This document shows positions 16,465 through 25,397 of a stretch of DNA of 64,000 nucleotides, piece after piece. The stretch is from the NCBI RefSeq assembly GCF_003340565.1, contig NZ_QPLK01000016.1, positions 1-64,000 of the forward strand, written 5' to 3'. Source of the stretch: Rhodovulum sp. 12E13 (GTDB lineage: Bacteria; Pseudomonadota; Alphaproteobacteria; Rhodobacterales; Rhodobacteraceae). The position numbers and the translations under genes were made by a program. The notes under the pieces were generated by a model that made no database searches, had not been told where the DNA came from, and saw only the letters and a program-made list of their open reading frames with translations. How positions within the stretch are numbered: the stretch's first letter is position 1; each line of letters starts with the position of its first letter.

Positions 16465-17562
16465 CTACACCCACTCGGGCTTGTCCGCGCCCACCATCCT
16501 GTCGGCGCCCACCATGCCAACGATCTCGTAGGTCCGGCGCAGGATCGGGGCGGCGAGCTCGCGGGCGCGGGCGGCGCCGCCGGCGAGGAGTCGGTCGATC
16601 TCGGCGGGGTCCTGCATCAGCCGCGACATCTCGCCGGAGATGGGAGAGAGGTGCGCCACGGCGAGGTCGGCCAGCGCGGGCTTGAACTCGGAGAACGGCT
16701 TTCCCCCGTGCTCGGCAATCACGTCGGCGACGCTCACGTCGGCCAGGGCCGCGTAGATGTTGACGAGGTTCCTCGCCTCGGCCCGCTCCTCCAGCCCTTC
16801 CGGCGTCCCGGGCAGCGGCTCGGGGTCGGTCCGGGCCTTGCGGATCTTCTGGGCGATGGCGTCAGCATCGTCGGTCAGGTTGATGCGGGTCATGTCAGAC
16901 GGGTCGGACTTCGACATCTTCTTCGCGCCGTCGCGCAGGCTCATCACCCGCGTCGCGGCCCCCTCGATCACCGGCTCGGTGAGCGGGAAGAAGTCGACCC
17001 CGTAATCGTGGTTGAACTTCGCCGCGATGTCGCGCGTCAGTTCCAGGTGCTGCTTCTGGTCCTCGCCCACCGGCACGTGGGTGGCATGGTAGGCGAGGAT
17101 GTCGGCCGCCATCAGCGCCGGGTAGGCGAAGAGGCCGAGCGAGGCCTGCTCGGCGTGCTTGCCCGCCTTGTCCTTGAACTGCGTCATCCGCTTCATCCAG
17201 CCCATGCGGGCGACGCAGTTGAAGATCCACGCCAGCTGCGCGTGCTCGGGCACCTGGCTCTGGTTGAACAGGATCGAGCGGGCGGGGTCGATGCCGGAGG
17301 CGATGAAGCCGGCCGCAAGCTCGCGCGTGGCGCGGCGCAACTCTTCGGGCTGCTGCCAGACCGTGATCGCGTGCAGGTCGACCATGCAGTAGACGGTCTC
17401 GAACCCGCCCGCGTTCTGCATGTCGACGAAGCGCTTCATCGCGCCGAGGTAGTTGCCGAGATGCAGGTGCCCGGTGGGCTGGATGCCGGAAAACACCCGC
17501 CGCGTGAAGCGCGAGAGGTCGGGCTGGATCGGGTCGTCCTGCAGCGATGTGGTGTCGGGCAT
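16465..17562 (-). CDS. trpS: tryptophan--tRNA ligase
   Basis: A 365-residue class Ic synthetase that charges tRNA(Trp). The HIGH-type signature is 'HLHLGN' at about 32-37 and the KMSKS loop is intact at 215-219 ('[10 protein letters not shown]'). 'VFSGIQPTG' and '[20 protein letters not shown]' are standard TrpRS segments. About 20 residues longer at the N terminus than the E. coli enzyme. The start at 17562 has a GGAGG ribosome site. It is divergent from the rhomboid-fold gene, with 74 bases between their starts. Confidence 0.96.
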   Translation of the reverse strand: MPDTTSLQDDPIQPDLSRFTRRVFSGIQPTGHLHLGNYLGAMKRFVDMQNAGGFETVYCMVDLHAITVWQQPEELRRATRELAAGFIASGIDPARSILFNQSQVPEHAQLAWIFNCVARMGWMKRMTQFKDKAGKHAEQASLGLFAYPALMAADILAYHATHVPVGEDQKQHLELTRDIAAKFNHDYGVDFFPLTEPVIEGAATRVMSLRDGAKKMSKSDPSDMTRINLTDDADAIAQKIRKARTDPEPLPGTPEGLEERAEARNLVNIYAALADVSVADVIAEHGGKPFSEFKPALADLAVAHLSPISGEMSRLMQDPAEIDRLLAGGAARARELAAPILRRTYEIVGMVGADRMVGADKPEWV

Positions 17563-17636
17563 CCTGGCCTCCGGTTCTGGCCATCGGGGCCGCGCTCGCT
17601 TATCCCCGCCCCCGCAGCCCGTCAACCGGAGGCCCC

Positions 17637-18326
17637 ATGTCCGACGCGCCCCACGCCTCGCCCTTCAACGCCCTGCCGCCCGTCGTCACGGCGCTGGCGG
17701 CGGCGATCTTCGGCGTCGAGGTGCTGTTCATGCTCGCCAAGTCGGGCCTGATCGGCGGCACGCGCGGCGGGGAGGACTGGCGCATCTTCGCCCTCCAGCG
17801 CTTCGCCTTCTCGGGCGAACTGTTCGGCTGGATGGTCGAGACAGGGCGCTGGCCGCCGGAACACGCGATGCGCTTCGTCACCTATCCGTTCGTGCATGTC
17901 AGCTTCACGCAGATGATCTTCGTCGTCGTCTTCGTGCTGGCGCTCGGCAAGATGGTGGGCGAGGTGATTTCCAATGCCGCCGTCGCGGCGATCTTCTTCG
18001 CGGCATCCATCGTGGGGGCGCTCGTCTACGCGATCCTGCTGAATGATCCGCGCCCGCTCGCGGGGGGCTTTCCCGGCGCGTTCGGTCTGATCGGCGGCTA
18101 TACCTTCATCCTGTGGGTGGGCTATGGCGCGGTGGGCGCCAACCAGTTCCGCGCCTTCACGCTGATCGGCTTCCTCATGGGGATCCAGCTGATCTTCGGC
18201 CTGTTGTTCACGGTGGGCAATTTCTGGGTGGCCGAGGTGGCGGGCTTTCTGACCGGCCTCGCCCTGTCGCCGCTGCTGGTGCCGGGGGGCTTCGGGCGGC
18301 TGCTCGCACGTATCAGGCAGCGCTGA
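17637..18326 (+). CDS. rhomboid-fold membrane protein lacking protease residues
   Basis: A 229-residue, six-helix membrane protein with a rhomboid layout: the helix pair around '[20 protein letters not shown]', then '[15 protein letters not shown]' and '[17 protein letters not shown]'. In active rhomboids these hold HxxxxHxxxN, GxSG and AHxxG. Here the serine position is Phe149 (GAFG), the catalytic His is Glu200, and the second His and the Asn of the first motif are Gln92 and Val96. It is therefore expected to be a pseudoprotease, perhaps a membrane chaperone or binding factor. The ATG at 17637 is preceded by GGAGG. Confidence 0.8.
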   Translation: MSDAPHASPFNALPPVVTALAAAIFGVEVLFMLAKSGLIGGTRGGEDWRIFALQRFAFSGELFGWMVETGRWPPEHAMRFVTYPFVHVSFTQMIFVVVFVLALGKMVGEVISNAAVAAIFFAASIVGALVYAILLNDPRPLAGGFPGAFGLIGGYTFILWVGYGAVGANQFRAFTLIGFLMGIQLIFGLLFTVGNFWVAEVAGFLTGLALSPLLVPGGFGRLLARIRQR

Positions 18327-18389
18327 GGGTTCGCCGCAGGGGCGCGCCCGTGCTAGATCCACCGCAAGCTCAAGGAAAGGGAGAGAGCG

Positions 18390-18860
18390 ATGACCCTCAA
18401 GGTCTACCTGTCCGGCGAGATCCACACCGACTGGCGCGAGCGCATCACGGAAGGGGCCAGAGGCCTCGACGTGACGTTCGACGCGCCGGTGACCGACCAC
18501 GCGGCGAGCGACGATTGCGGCGTGGCCATCCTCGGCGCGGAAGACAGCAAGTACTGGCACGACCACAAGGGCGCCATGGTCAACGCCATCCGCACCCGGC
18601 GCGGGATCGAGCAGGCCGACGTCGTCGTGGTGCGCTTCGGCGACAAGTACAAGCAATGGAACGCGGCGTTCGACGCAGGCTACGCCGCGGCGCTCGGCAA
18701 GTCGCTGATCGTGCTGCACCCGCCAGAGCACCAGCACGCGCTCAAGGAGGTCGACGCCGCCGCGCTCGCCGTTGCGGAAGAGCCCGAGCAGGTGGTCGAC
18801 ATCCTGCGCTACGTGCTGACGGGGAGCTTGCCCGAGCGCACGGCGCAGGCGGCAGAGTAG
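18390..18860 (+). CDS. ytoQ: YtoQ family protein
   Basis: A 156-residue cytoplasmic protein matching YtoQ: 'KVYLSGEIHTDWRERI', 'DCGVAILGAEDSKYWHDHKG' and 'VVVVRFGDKYKQWNAAFDAG' are the conserved blocks. The fold resembles nucleoside 2-deoxyribosyltransferase/TIR-like Rossmann proteins (strand, GE loop, late 'DAGYAAALGK' helix), but no activity is established that I know of. It has an AAAGGGAGAG ribosome site and stands alone 64 bases after the rhomboid-fold gene, probably in one transcript with it. Confidence 0.87.
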   Translation: MTLKVYLSGEIHTDWRERITEGARGLDVTFDAPVTDHAASDDCGVAILGAEDSKYWHDHKGAMVNAIRTRRGIEQADVVVVRFGDKYKQWNAAFDAGYAAALGKSLIVLHPPEHQHALKEVDAAALAVAEEPEQVVDILRYVLTGSLPERTAQAAE

Positions 18861-19077
18861 GCGCGGCCCGGCCGGGTCGCGCAAGGGCGCCTGACGTTCC
18901 TCCGCTTGATCCGGCACGACCGGCCGAGCCCGCCCCTCTCACAGGTCGGGTTCAGGGCGACATGACGCGAGCCGATCGCAATGGCGCCGGCGGCCCCTTG
19001 CGGCGCTCGGCCGGCGCGCCGCACCGGGTGCCTTCCCGTGTCGGGCGCGCCCGGTCGCGTCACGTCGGGGCGGGTGT

Positions 19078-19650
19078 CTAGGCCATGCCCCGCTCGCCAT
19101 ACTTGAGCAGGACCGGCACGACGAGATCCTCCTCGTCGGTCAGGTGCCGTTCGAGCAGCGGCGCGAAGCCCTCGAGCCCCTCGAGGAACCGCCCCGTCGC
19201 GTCGTGCCGCGCCACCGCGTCGGCCTGAAGCACGGCATTGGCGCGCTCCACGAAGGCGTGCAGATGACCTTCGAGGGCATGGTGATCGGCGTCGAGCAGG
19301 CCGAACCCCGTCTCCAGCCGTGCGTCGTGCCGCGAGAGAACGGGGAAGTAGTGCGCGTCCTCGACGTGGTGATGGCCGTGCAATTCGCCCACGAACATGC
19401 CGCCGAAGCGCGACAGCGCCGCGGCATGGGCCTTGGGGTCGGCCCGGCCGTCGATCGCGGCGCGGGCGTCGGCCGCCAGCCGCTCGGTCAGCTTGCGGAA
19501 CATCATGTGCCGATCGAGCCAGAAGCGGATCAGCGGAGACAGGCCCGCATCCTCCCATCGCTCGCGAGGGAACTCGGCCAAGAGCACGCGCAGCGCGTCG
19601 GGCAGGCCGTCGCGCCTGTCGAGGGCGAGCTCCGCGGCTGCGTCACGCAT
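19078..19650 (-). CDS. hemerythrin (HHE) domain protein
   Basis: A 190-residue four-helix-bundle protein with the di-iron ligand pattern: His in 'FWLDRHMMFRKL', His/Glu in 'GELHGHHHVEDAHYFPVL', paired His in 'LDADHHALEGHLHAF', and His/Asp-Glu in 'LERHLTDEEDLVVPVLL'. Such proteins bind O2, NO or iron in the cytoplasm. Its start overlaps the end of the GST gene by eight bases, so the two are translated together; this pairing suggests a detoxification context, but no specific role is shown. Confidence 0.87.
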   Translation of the reverse strand: MRDAAAELALDRRDGLPDALRVLLAEFPRERWEDAGLSPLIRFWLDRHMMFRKLTERLAADARAAIDGRADPKAHAAALSRFGGMFVGELHGHHHVEDAHYFPVLSRHDARLETGFGLLDADHHALEGHLHAFVERANAVLQADAVARHDATGRFLEGLEGFAPLLERHLTDEEDLVVPVLLKYGERGMA

Positions 19651-20359
19651 CGGGCGCCTCGCGCGGCGGAACGGCCAGCCCGGCCTGCACGGCGGGCCGG
19701 GCGAGGAAGCGGTCGAGATAGGCGACGACGTTGGGGTGATCGGCCCAGCACACCAACTCGCGCGCGCCGTAGAAGTCGAGTCCGCGCAACCAGGGCGCGA
19801 TGGCGATGTCGGCGATCGAGTAGTCGCCCACGATCCATTCCCGGCCCTCGAGCTCGGCCTCGAGGATGCCGAGGATGCGCTTCGCCTCGCCGATGTAACG
19901 CTCTCGCGGGATCGGATCCTGCACCTCGGCGCCCTTGAACTTCACGAAAAAGCCGAGCTGGCCGAACATCGGGCCGACATGGCCCATCTGGAACATCACC
20001 CACTGCGTGATGCGGTGGCGGTCGGCGGCACCCTCGCCGATCAGCCGCCCCGTCTTCTCGGCAAGATAGAGCAGGATCGCGCCCGACTCGGCGAGGCCGA
20101 GCGGCTGCCCACCGGGCCCGTCGGGGTCGACGATGGCGGGGATCTTGCCATTGGGGTTGAGCGAGACGAACGCGTCGCTTTTCACGTCGGCGTCGTCCAG
20201 CGTCACACGGTGCGCCTCGTAGGGCAGGCCGAGTTCTTCGAGCGCGATCGACACCTTCACGCCGTTGGGCGTGGGAAAGGAATAGAGCTGGATCACGCTG
20301 GGGTCGGTCGCCGGCCAGCGGTGGGCGACGGGAAAGTCGGCGAGAGGCGAGGCGGGCAT
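19643..20359 (-). CDS. glutathione S-transferase family protein
   Basis: A 238-residue GST close to the YghU/Ure2p-like (nu) class. The thioredoxin-like N-domain carries 'SFPTPNGVKVSIALEELGL' (the TPNxxKV glutathione-site motif), 'NPNGKIPAIVDPDGP' with the cis-Pro, and 'LAESGAILLYLAEKTG', where the ES pair binds glutathione. The helical C-domain includes 'IVGDYSIADIAIAPWLRG'. These class members often act on organic hydroperoxides or disulfides. Start at 20359 with an AAGGAG ribosome site. First gene of the GST-hemerythrin pair. Confidence 0.92.
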   Translation of the reverse strand: MPASPLADFPVAHRWPATDPSVIQLYSFPTPNGVKVSIALEELGLPYEAHRVTLDDADVKSDAFVSLNPNGKIPAIVDPDGPGGQPLGLAESGAILLYLAEKTGRLIGEGAADRHRITQWVMFQMGHVGPMFGQLGFFVKFKGAEVQDPIPRERYIGEAKRILGILEAELEGREWIVGDYSIADIAIAPWLRGLDFYGARELVCWADHPNVVAYLDRFLARPAVQAGLAVPPREAPDA

Positions 20360-20465
20360 GGGCGGTCTCCTTTTCCCTCGACATGGGAGACGGCGCGCAC
20401 GACGTCCATGCGGCTGCACTGCACAAGAAATGCGGAGCCACGCACACCCGCTATCCCTCGGACAC

Positions 20466-20489
20466 GAAAAAAGGGGCGGACATCGCCCC
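20466..20489 (-). terminator. intrinsic terminator of the VPLPA-tailed protein gene
   Basis: Minus strand GGGGCG-atgtc-CGCCCC followed by TTTTTT, 31 bases behind the stop codon at 20520. A textbook hairpin plus T-run. Confidence 0.8.
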
Positions 20490-20519
20490 CCCCAGCCATC
20501 AGATTGGCGCCGCGCCGGA

Positions 20520-21311
20520 TCAGGCGGACGGCGGCGCCTTTCGCGCCCCTCGGGCGCGCCACACGAGCAGGGCGATGGCGCCCCCCAGCAGCGGCAGGGC
20601 CGGCGGCACCGGGACGACGGTCGCCTCGGCCCCGGTCAGCCAGTAGCCGGCGAATAGGTCAGACCCGCTTACCGACGGACGGAGGTAGAAGGTGCTTCCG
20701 TACAGCGGCGTGTCGAAGGTGATCGTGTGGAAGTTCGGCTTGCCATTGCCGGTGCCGTCGTTCTTGAACGACCGTTCCAGAGTGATCGGGTCCAGAGTGA
20801 TCGGGCGCCGGTTGGCGCCTAGGATCTGGATCGACTGCATCGCGGTCGAGCCGGGCGACGAGCGTATCGTGAGTTGCGTGAGCGACACCGGCATGTCCCA
20901 CTCGAGGCTGATGGCCTCCCAGACAGGGAGCATCATAGGCATCGGGGGCTCACTTTCGGCGACCCGAGAATCCCCCGGCGTGTTGAATTGCGAGGCCGAA
21001 GGCATATCCGGCCCGACCCCGATACCGTTGGCGTCGATGTTCAGCGACGGCCTCAACCCCATATTAAACTCGTTGTAGGTGTACGAATACGCAGACACGC
21101 GAAGGGCGGGCGCGACTCCCGCCGGGCTCGGGTATACCTCTTCGTCATCGCAGAGTCTCGGCGTCGTGTCTTTCGAGCCCGCGGCGCGGCACCCGCTTCC
21201 GGCCGGCGCGGTGAAGTCGTAGGCCAAGGTCTTGCCCACGGTGCCGGCGAAAGCGGCCGGCGCGGCGAGACATGCGGCCACGAGAGCGGACATGAAAAGA
21301 GAACGCGTCAT
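20520..21311 (-). CDS. secreted protein with VPLPA/PEP-CTERM-like sorting tail
   Basis: A 263-residue protein with a Sec signal peptide (MTRSLFMSALVAACLAAPAA, cut near AFA), a beta-rich middle of no recognised family, and a tripartite C-terminal tail. The tail has 'VPVPPALPLLGGAIALL', a hydrophobic helix and a basic 'WRARGARK' end. This is the layout recognised by exosortases, which cleave at the motif and transfer the protein towards the envelope or exopolysaccharide. Two Cys pairs (residues about 41 and 54) may form a disulfide. It has its own terminator. No exosortase gene lies in this window. Confidence 0.8.
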   Translation of the reverse strand: MTRSLFMSALVAACLAAPAAFAGTVGKTLAYDFTAPAGSGCRAAGSKDTTPRLCDDEEVYPSPAGVAPALRVSAYSYTYNEFNMGLRPSLNIDANGIGVGPDMPSASQFNTPGDSRVAESEPPMPMMLPVWEAISLEWDMPVSLTQLTIRSSPGSTAMQSIQILGANRRPITLDPITLERSFKNDGTGNGKPNFHTITFDTPLYGSTFYLRPSVSGSDLFAGYWLTGAEATVVPVPPALPLLGGAIALLVWRARGARKAPPSA

Positions 21312-21620
21312 AATGAGATCACCCTTGCTAACAGGTCGTCGTTAACACGCTGCCGCAGGGTCCAGCAAGCGCCATGCGGCGGATCGGGCCGGAGAAACCG
21401 CGCTCGGCCCGGATCGTGGGCAATGTGAGGCGTGACGAGCACGCCCGACACCCGGAGCGACGACACGTGCGGCGGCCAAACTAGCGGGCGCCCTGCGCCA
21501 GTGGCGGAGCGCCTGACGAAAGACACCCCGGCCAGCGCGTGGCTCGGGGTGTCGATTCGCATTGCCATGTCGCATCGCCGCCCCCCGTTCACTCGGGGCG
21601 GGGGCCGCGGGCGTGGCGCC
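21312..21620. other. 309-base intergenic region before the VPLPA-tailed protein gene
   Basis: Holds the promoter side of the VPLPA-tailed protein gene (AAGGGTGA ribosome site and AT-richer stretch at about 21305-21350) and the region behind rpsU. A C/G-rich weak stem lies at about 21582-21602 behind the rpsU stop codon. No gene is recognised. Confidence 0.5.
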
Positions 21621-21827
21621 TCAGAGGAGGCCTTCGCGCTGCGCCTTCTTCCGCGCGAGCTTGCGGGCCCGGCGAATCGCCTCGGCCTTCTCGCGGGCAC
21701 GCTTCTCCGAGGGCTTTTCGAAGTGCTGGCGCAGCTTCATCTCGCGAAACACACCTTCGCGCTGCAGCTTCTTCTTGAGCGCGCGAAGCGCCTGATCGAC
21801 GTTGTTGTCGCGGACCGAAACCTGCAT
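21621..21827 (-). CDS. rpsU: 30S ribosomal protein bS21
   Basis: A 68-residue, strongly basic protein with the S21 signature: '[20 protein letters not shown]', '[20 protein letters not shown]' and a K/R-rich tail '[19 protein letters not shown]'. S21 takes part in mRNA engagement on the small subunit. A single-gene unit with a good promoter at 21880-21908 and a roughly 46-base leader; the AAAGGTGGTGA ribosome site is extended. It is divergent from COQ9. Confidence 0.96.
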   Translation of the reverse strand: MQVSVRDNNVDQALRALKKKLQREGVFREMKLRQHFEKPSEKRAREKAEAIRRARKLARKKAQREGLL

Positions 21828-21879
21828 GTGGAGGTCACCACCTTTCGTGTTCGAGTTGCATCAATCTGCAGGAGGTGGC

Positions 21880-21908
21880 CCTATATCAACGGCATCCTAG
21901 CTTGTCCA
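21880..21908 (-). promoter_or_regulatory. sigma-70 type promoter of rpsU
   Basis: Minus strand TGGACA, 17-base spacer, TATAGG (5/6 and 4/6 matches to TTGACA/TATAAT). It places the transcript start about 46 bases before the rpsU ATG. Confidence 0.6.
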
Positions 21909-21973
21909 GCGGCGGCGGGGTGCCCGCGCCTCGACGCGGCGATACGCCCACACGACAGCGAGAGGGACCAAAG

Positions 21974-22726
21974 ATGACCGACATTTCCGCCGGCATGCCC
22001 GCCGACGACCCGGGCGCCACCCTGTCGATCGACGAGGCGCGGCGCCGCCTCGTGGACGCCGCGATGATGCACGTGCCCTTCGACGGCTGGTCGGACGCCA
22101 CGCTGCGCGCCGCCCGCCGCGATGCCGGCATTCCCCGTGCGCTGGCCGAGGCCGCCTGCCCGCGCGGGCCGGTCGACCTCGCGCTCGCCTTCCACGAGCA
22201 GGGCGACCGCGAGATGCTGCGCCGCCTGCGCACCGAGAACCTCGCGAGCCTGCGCTTCCGCGACAAGATCGCCGCCGCCGTCCGCTTCCGCATCGAGGCG
22301 GCCGAGGATCGCGAGGTGGTGCGCCGCGCCTCCTCGCTCTTCGCGCTGCCGCAATACACCGCCGACGGCGCCCGCGCGCTCTGGACGACGGCCGACCGGA
22401 TCTGGACGGCGCTCGGCGACAGCTCCGACGACATCAACTGGTACACCAAGCGCACCACGCTCTCGGGGGTCTACGCCTCGACCGTGCTCTACTGGCTGGG
22501 CGACGAGAGCGAGGACAGCACCGCGACGTGGGAGTTCCTCGACCGCCGCATCGAGGACGTGATGCAGGTCGAGAAGGTGAAAGGCCGGATCGAGGGCAAC
22601 CCGGTGCTGCGCCGCGTCTTCGCCGGGCCGATCTGGCTCGCCGGGCGGGTGCGCGCGCCGGCGCGGGGCCACGAGATCGACCTGCCGGGCCGCCTCTCGG
22701 CCGGGCCGGGCTCGACCGGCGCCTGA
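21974..22726 (+). CDS. COQ9 family ubiquinone biosynthesis protein
   Basis: A 250-residue TetR-fold-like protein. The N-terminal part 'ARRRLVDAAMMHVPFDGWSD' plus 'TLRAARRDAGI' resembles a helix-turn-helix that has become a lipid-binding module. The conserved C-terminal block 'SSDDINWYTKRTTLSGVYASTVLYWLGD' (in part) with 'TWEFLDRRIEDVM' is diagnostic for COQ9. COQ9 presents ubiquinone precursors to the COQ7-type hydroxylase at the membrane. The ATG at 21974 has a GAGGGA ribosome site. A quinone oxidoreductase gene follows 53 bases later. Confidence 0.92.
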   Translation: MTDISAGMPADDPGATLSIDEARRRLVDAAMMHVPFDGWSDATLRAARRDAGIPRALAEAACPRGPVDLALAFHEQGDREMLRRLRTENLASLRFRDKIAAAVRFRIEAAEDREVVRRASSLFALPQYTADGARALWTTADRIWTALGDSSDDINWYTKRTTLSGVYASTVLYWLGDESEDSTATWEFLDRRIEDVMQVEKVKGRIEGNPVLRRVFAGPIWLAGRVRAPARGHEIDLPGRLSAGPGSTGA

Positions 22727-22779
22727 TTGCGCTCGGAGGGCGCGCGGGCGAGAACTGGCCTGACAAGGAGGCCGCCCCG

Positions 22780-23790
22780 ATGACAGACACCGCCCGTTCG
22801 CCCGCCCTGCCCGACCGCATGCGCTGCGTCGAGATCGCCGAGCCCGGCGGGCCCCGGGTGCTGCGGCCGGCGGAGCGCGCCCTGCCCCGGCCGGCCGCCG
22901 GCGAGATCCTGATCCACGTGGCCTGGGCCGGGGTGAACCGGCCCGACGCCCTGCAGCGGGCCGGCTCCTACGCGCCGCCGCCGGGCGCCTCCGACCTGCC
23001 GGGGCTCGAGGCGTCGGGCCATGTCGCGGCCGTAGGGCCCGAGGTGCACGACTGGCAGGTGGGCGATGCGGTCTGCGCGCTGCTGCCCGGCGGCGGCTAT
23101 GCCGAATACGCCGTGACGCCTGCCGCCCACGCCCTGCCGGTTCCCGAAGGGTTGGGGCTGCGCGAGGCGGCGTGCCTGCCCGAAACCTTCTTCACGGTCT
23201 GGTCGAACGTGTTCGAGCGCGCGGGGCTGCAGGCGGGAGAGCGGTTCCTGGTGCATGGCGGCTCGTCGGGCATCGGGACCACGGCGATCCAGCTCGCCGC
23301 GGCGCGGGGGGCGCGCGTCTTCGCCACCGCGGGCTCGGCCGAGAAATGCGCCGTGTGCGAGCGGCTGGGCGCCGAGCGCGCGATCAACTACCGCGAGGCG
23401 GATTTCGTCGACGTGGTGCGCGCCGAAGGCGGCGCGAACGTGATCCTCGACATGGTGGGCGCAGACTACATCCCGCGCAACGTCCGAGCGCTGGCCGACG
23501 AGGGGCGGCTGGTGCAGATCGCCTTCCTGCAGGGGCCGAAGGTGGAGCTCGACTTCGCACAGGTCATGGTGCGGCGACTGACCATCACCGGCTCCACGCT
23601 GCGCCCGCAATCCGACCTCTCCAAGGCGCGCATCGCCGCGGCGCTGCGGGCAGAGGTCTGGCCGCTGCTGGCGGCGGGCCGCGTCGCCCCGGTAATGGAC
23701 AGCGCGTTTCCGCTCGACGAGGCCGCCGAGGCCCATGCCCGAATGGAGAGCTCGGCTCATATCGGCAAGATCGTGCTGTCGGTCGGCTGA
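22780..23790 (+). CDS. NAD(P)H-quinone oxidoreductase, zinc-independent MDR family (PIG3-like)
   Basis: A 336-residue medium-chain reductase. The GroES-like domain has '[20 protein letters not shown]' and '[13 protein letters not shown]'. The Rossmann domain has '[19 protein letters not shown]', the NADPH loop of quinone oxidoreductases, and '[10 protein letters not shown]', the PIG3/TP53I3-type block. No structural zinc Cys cluster is present. It would reduce quinones or enones with NADPH in the cytoplasm. The start at 22780 follows AAGGAGG. Neighbourhood with COQ9 is suggestive but not proof of a ubiquinone role. Confidence 0.92.
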   Translation: MTDTARSPALPDRMRCVEIAEPGGPRVLRPAERALPRPAAGEILIHVAWAGVNRPDALQRAGSYAPPPGASDLPGLEASGHVAAVGPEVHDWQVGDAVCALLPGGGYAEYAVTPAAHALPVPEGLGLREAACLPETFFTVWSNVFERAGLQAGERFLVHGGSSGIGTTAIQLAAARGARVFATAGSAEKCAVCERLGAERAINYREADFVDVVRAEGGANVILDMVGADYIPRNVRALADEGRLVQIAFLQGPKVELDFAQVMVRRLTITGSTLRPQSDLSKARIAAALRAEVWPLLAAGRVAPVMDSAFPLDEAAEAHARMESSAHIGKIVLSVG

Positions 23791-23812
23791 TCGCGCCAAA
23801 CCGCGCCCGTTT

Positions 23813-23829
23813 GCGACGCCGTGCGTCGC
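23813..23829 (+). terminator. possible hairpin terminator after the quinone reductase gene
   Basis: GCGACGC-CGT-GCGTCGC followed by GTTTG; a perfect 7-base-pair stem with a short loop and only three Ts, 23 bases behind the stop codon. Confidence 0.4.
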
Positions 23830-23906
23830 GTTTGAGCACTCCTTTCTTACGCAACGTCACTAGACGTCTGGTGCCGGTCGAGGTGCCGGCGAGGGAGGAT
23901 CGGACA

Positions 23907-24626
23907 ATGCACAGGCCCCTTCTGGCCGAGTTTCTCGGCACTTTCGTGCTCGTGCTGGGTGGCTGCGGCAGCGCCGTCCTGGCCGCGGGCGTGCCCGACG
24001 TGGGTATCGGCTGGCTGGGGGTCAGCCTCGCCTTCGGCCTGACGGTCATGTGCATGGCCTATGCCGTGGGCGGCATCTCGGGCGGTCACTTCAACCCCGC
24101 CGTGACGCTGGGCCTCAGGATCGCGGGGCGCTTCGACGGCTCGCTGCCGCTCTACTGGGGGGCTCAGGTCGCGGGCGCCGTCGCCGCTGGCGCGGTGCTG
24201 TTCGTGATCGTCTCGGGGCAGGCGGGCTTCGACGGGGTGGGCAGCTTCGCCTCGAACGGCTACGGCGCGGCCTCGCCGGGCGGCTATTCGATGATGTCGG
24301 GCCTGGTGACCGAGGTGGTGCTGACGGCCGTCTTCCTCGTCATCATCCTCGGCGCCACGGCGCCGGGCGTGCCGGCCGGCTTCGCCCCCATCGCCATCGG
24401 GCTGGGGCTGACGCTGATCCACCTCGTCTCGATCCCGGTGACGAACACCTCGGTCAACCCGGCCCGCTCGACCGGCGTCGCGCTGTTCGCAGGGCCCACC
24501 GCCCTGTCGCAACTATGGCTTTTCTGGGTGGCGCCGCTCGCCGGCGGCGTCCTCGGCGCCGTGGTCTGGGGCCTGATGAAGCCCGCCGCCGCACCCGCTC
24601 CGGGCGGAGCGACGCCGGCAGAGTGA
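23907..24626 (+). CDS. aqpZ: aquaporin Z
   Basis: A 239-residue water channel of the MIP family with six helices and two half-helices. Both NPA boxes are present: '[11 protein letters not shown]' in the first half and '[11 protein letters not shown]' in the second. The selectivity filter looks water-type (His in '[19 protein letters not shown]' region and Arg after NPA). '[18 protein letters not shown]' is the standard first helix. GAGGGAGG ribosome site. An imperfect palindrome CACTAGACGTCTGGTG (23858-23873) lies 34 bases before the start and may be an operator. It converges with the RNase T2 gene, 4 bases between stop codons. Confidence 0.94.
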   Translation: MHRPLLAEFLGTFVLVLGGCGSAVLAAGVPDVGIGWLGVSLAFGLTVMCMAYAVGGISGGHFNPAVTLGLRIAGRFDGSLPLYWGAQVAGAVAAGAVLFVIVSGQAGFDGVGSFASNGYGAASPGGYSMMSGLVTEVVLTAVFLVIILGATAPGVPAGFAPIAIGLGLTLIHLVSIPVTNTSVNPARSTGVALFAGPTALSQLWLFWVAPLAGGVLGAVVWGLMKPAAAPAPGGATPAE

Positions 24627-24630
24627 GCCG

Positions 24631-25266
24631 TCACTCGATCGCGGGCAGAAGGGCGTCGTCGAGCGCGCAGTCGCGCACCACGTCGGCCCCGCAATAGCGC
24701 GGCACGAGGCCCTTCGTCAGACAGATGCGCACCTCCTGCACGTGCCCGTCGCGGCAGGTGACCGTCAGCATGTCGGGGCGGAGCGCGGGGTTCGCCTCGA
24801 GCCATGCCTCCTCGACCACGCGGGCGGGCAGCCGGACGTCGCGGCCGAGCCGGCGGAACACCTCCGGCCGCGTGACCGAGCCGTATGCCTCGCGCGACAG
24901 GCCGAAGTAGTCGCGCGGGTGCAGGCCGGCGCAGCGGCCGTGCTTCTGCCACTGGTACCAGGCGAGCCCCCCCGAGCCCATCACGTCGGCCATGGCCGCC
25001 GTCATGCGCCGCGAGGGGTCGGGCTCGATCGTCGGGCAGTCCGACGGCCAGCCGCGCTCGTATTGCGGCCAGAGCCCGTGCAGCACCCAGCCGAGATCGC
25101 GGCCCGCGTCGCACTGGTCGGCGCCCTCGGCCCGCCCCTCGAGGTCGCACCATGTGGGCGACCACGACAGCGCCATCACGTAGTAGTCGAAGTCGCCCGC
25201 GCGGTCGCCCTCGGCCCGCAGGGCACAAGCCGCGCAGAGCCACGCGAGCACAGCCAACCTGATCAT
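24631..25266 (-). CDS. ribonuclease T2 family protein
   Basis: A 211-residue secreted endoribonuclease with a Sec signal (MIRLAVLAWLCAACALRAEG). The first active-site block is intact ('WVLHGLWPQ', His63). The second reads 'WYQWQKHGRC' with His109, where classical T2 enzymes have HEWxKHGTC: the Glu position is Gln and the preceding His is Tyr. Six to eight Cys are placed for disulfides. Broad-specificity RNA cleavage to 2',3'-cyclic phosphates in the periplasm or medium is expected of the family. The stop codon nearly meets that of aqpZ over a small GAGTGA-GCCG-TCACTC stem. Confidence 0.87.
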   Translation of the reverse strand: MIRLAVLAWLCAACALRAEGDRAGDFDYYVMALSWSPTWCDLEGRAEGADQCDAGRDLGWVLHGLWPQYERGWPSDCPTIEPDPSRRMTAAMADVMGSGGLAWYQWQKHGRCAGLHPRDYFGLSREAYGSVTRPEVFRRLGRDVRLPARVVEEAWLEANPALRPDMLTVTCRDGHVQEVRICLTKGLVPRYCGADVVRDCALDDALLPAIE

Positions 25267-25397
25267 TCGCCCTTCCCTTTCGTCCCTTGCGCCTTTATAT
25301 CCAGCGCGATCCCCGAAAACGAGGATGTGCGGCGCCCGCCGCAGGCCCGCCCCGGCCGCCGGGTGATTCTTGCCGCGAGACGCGAAGGAGACGACCC

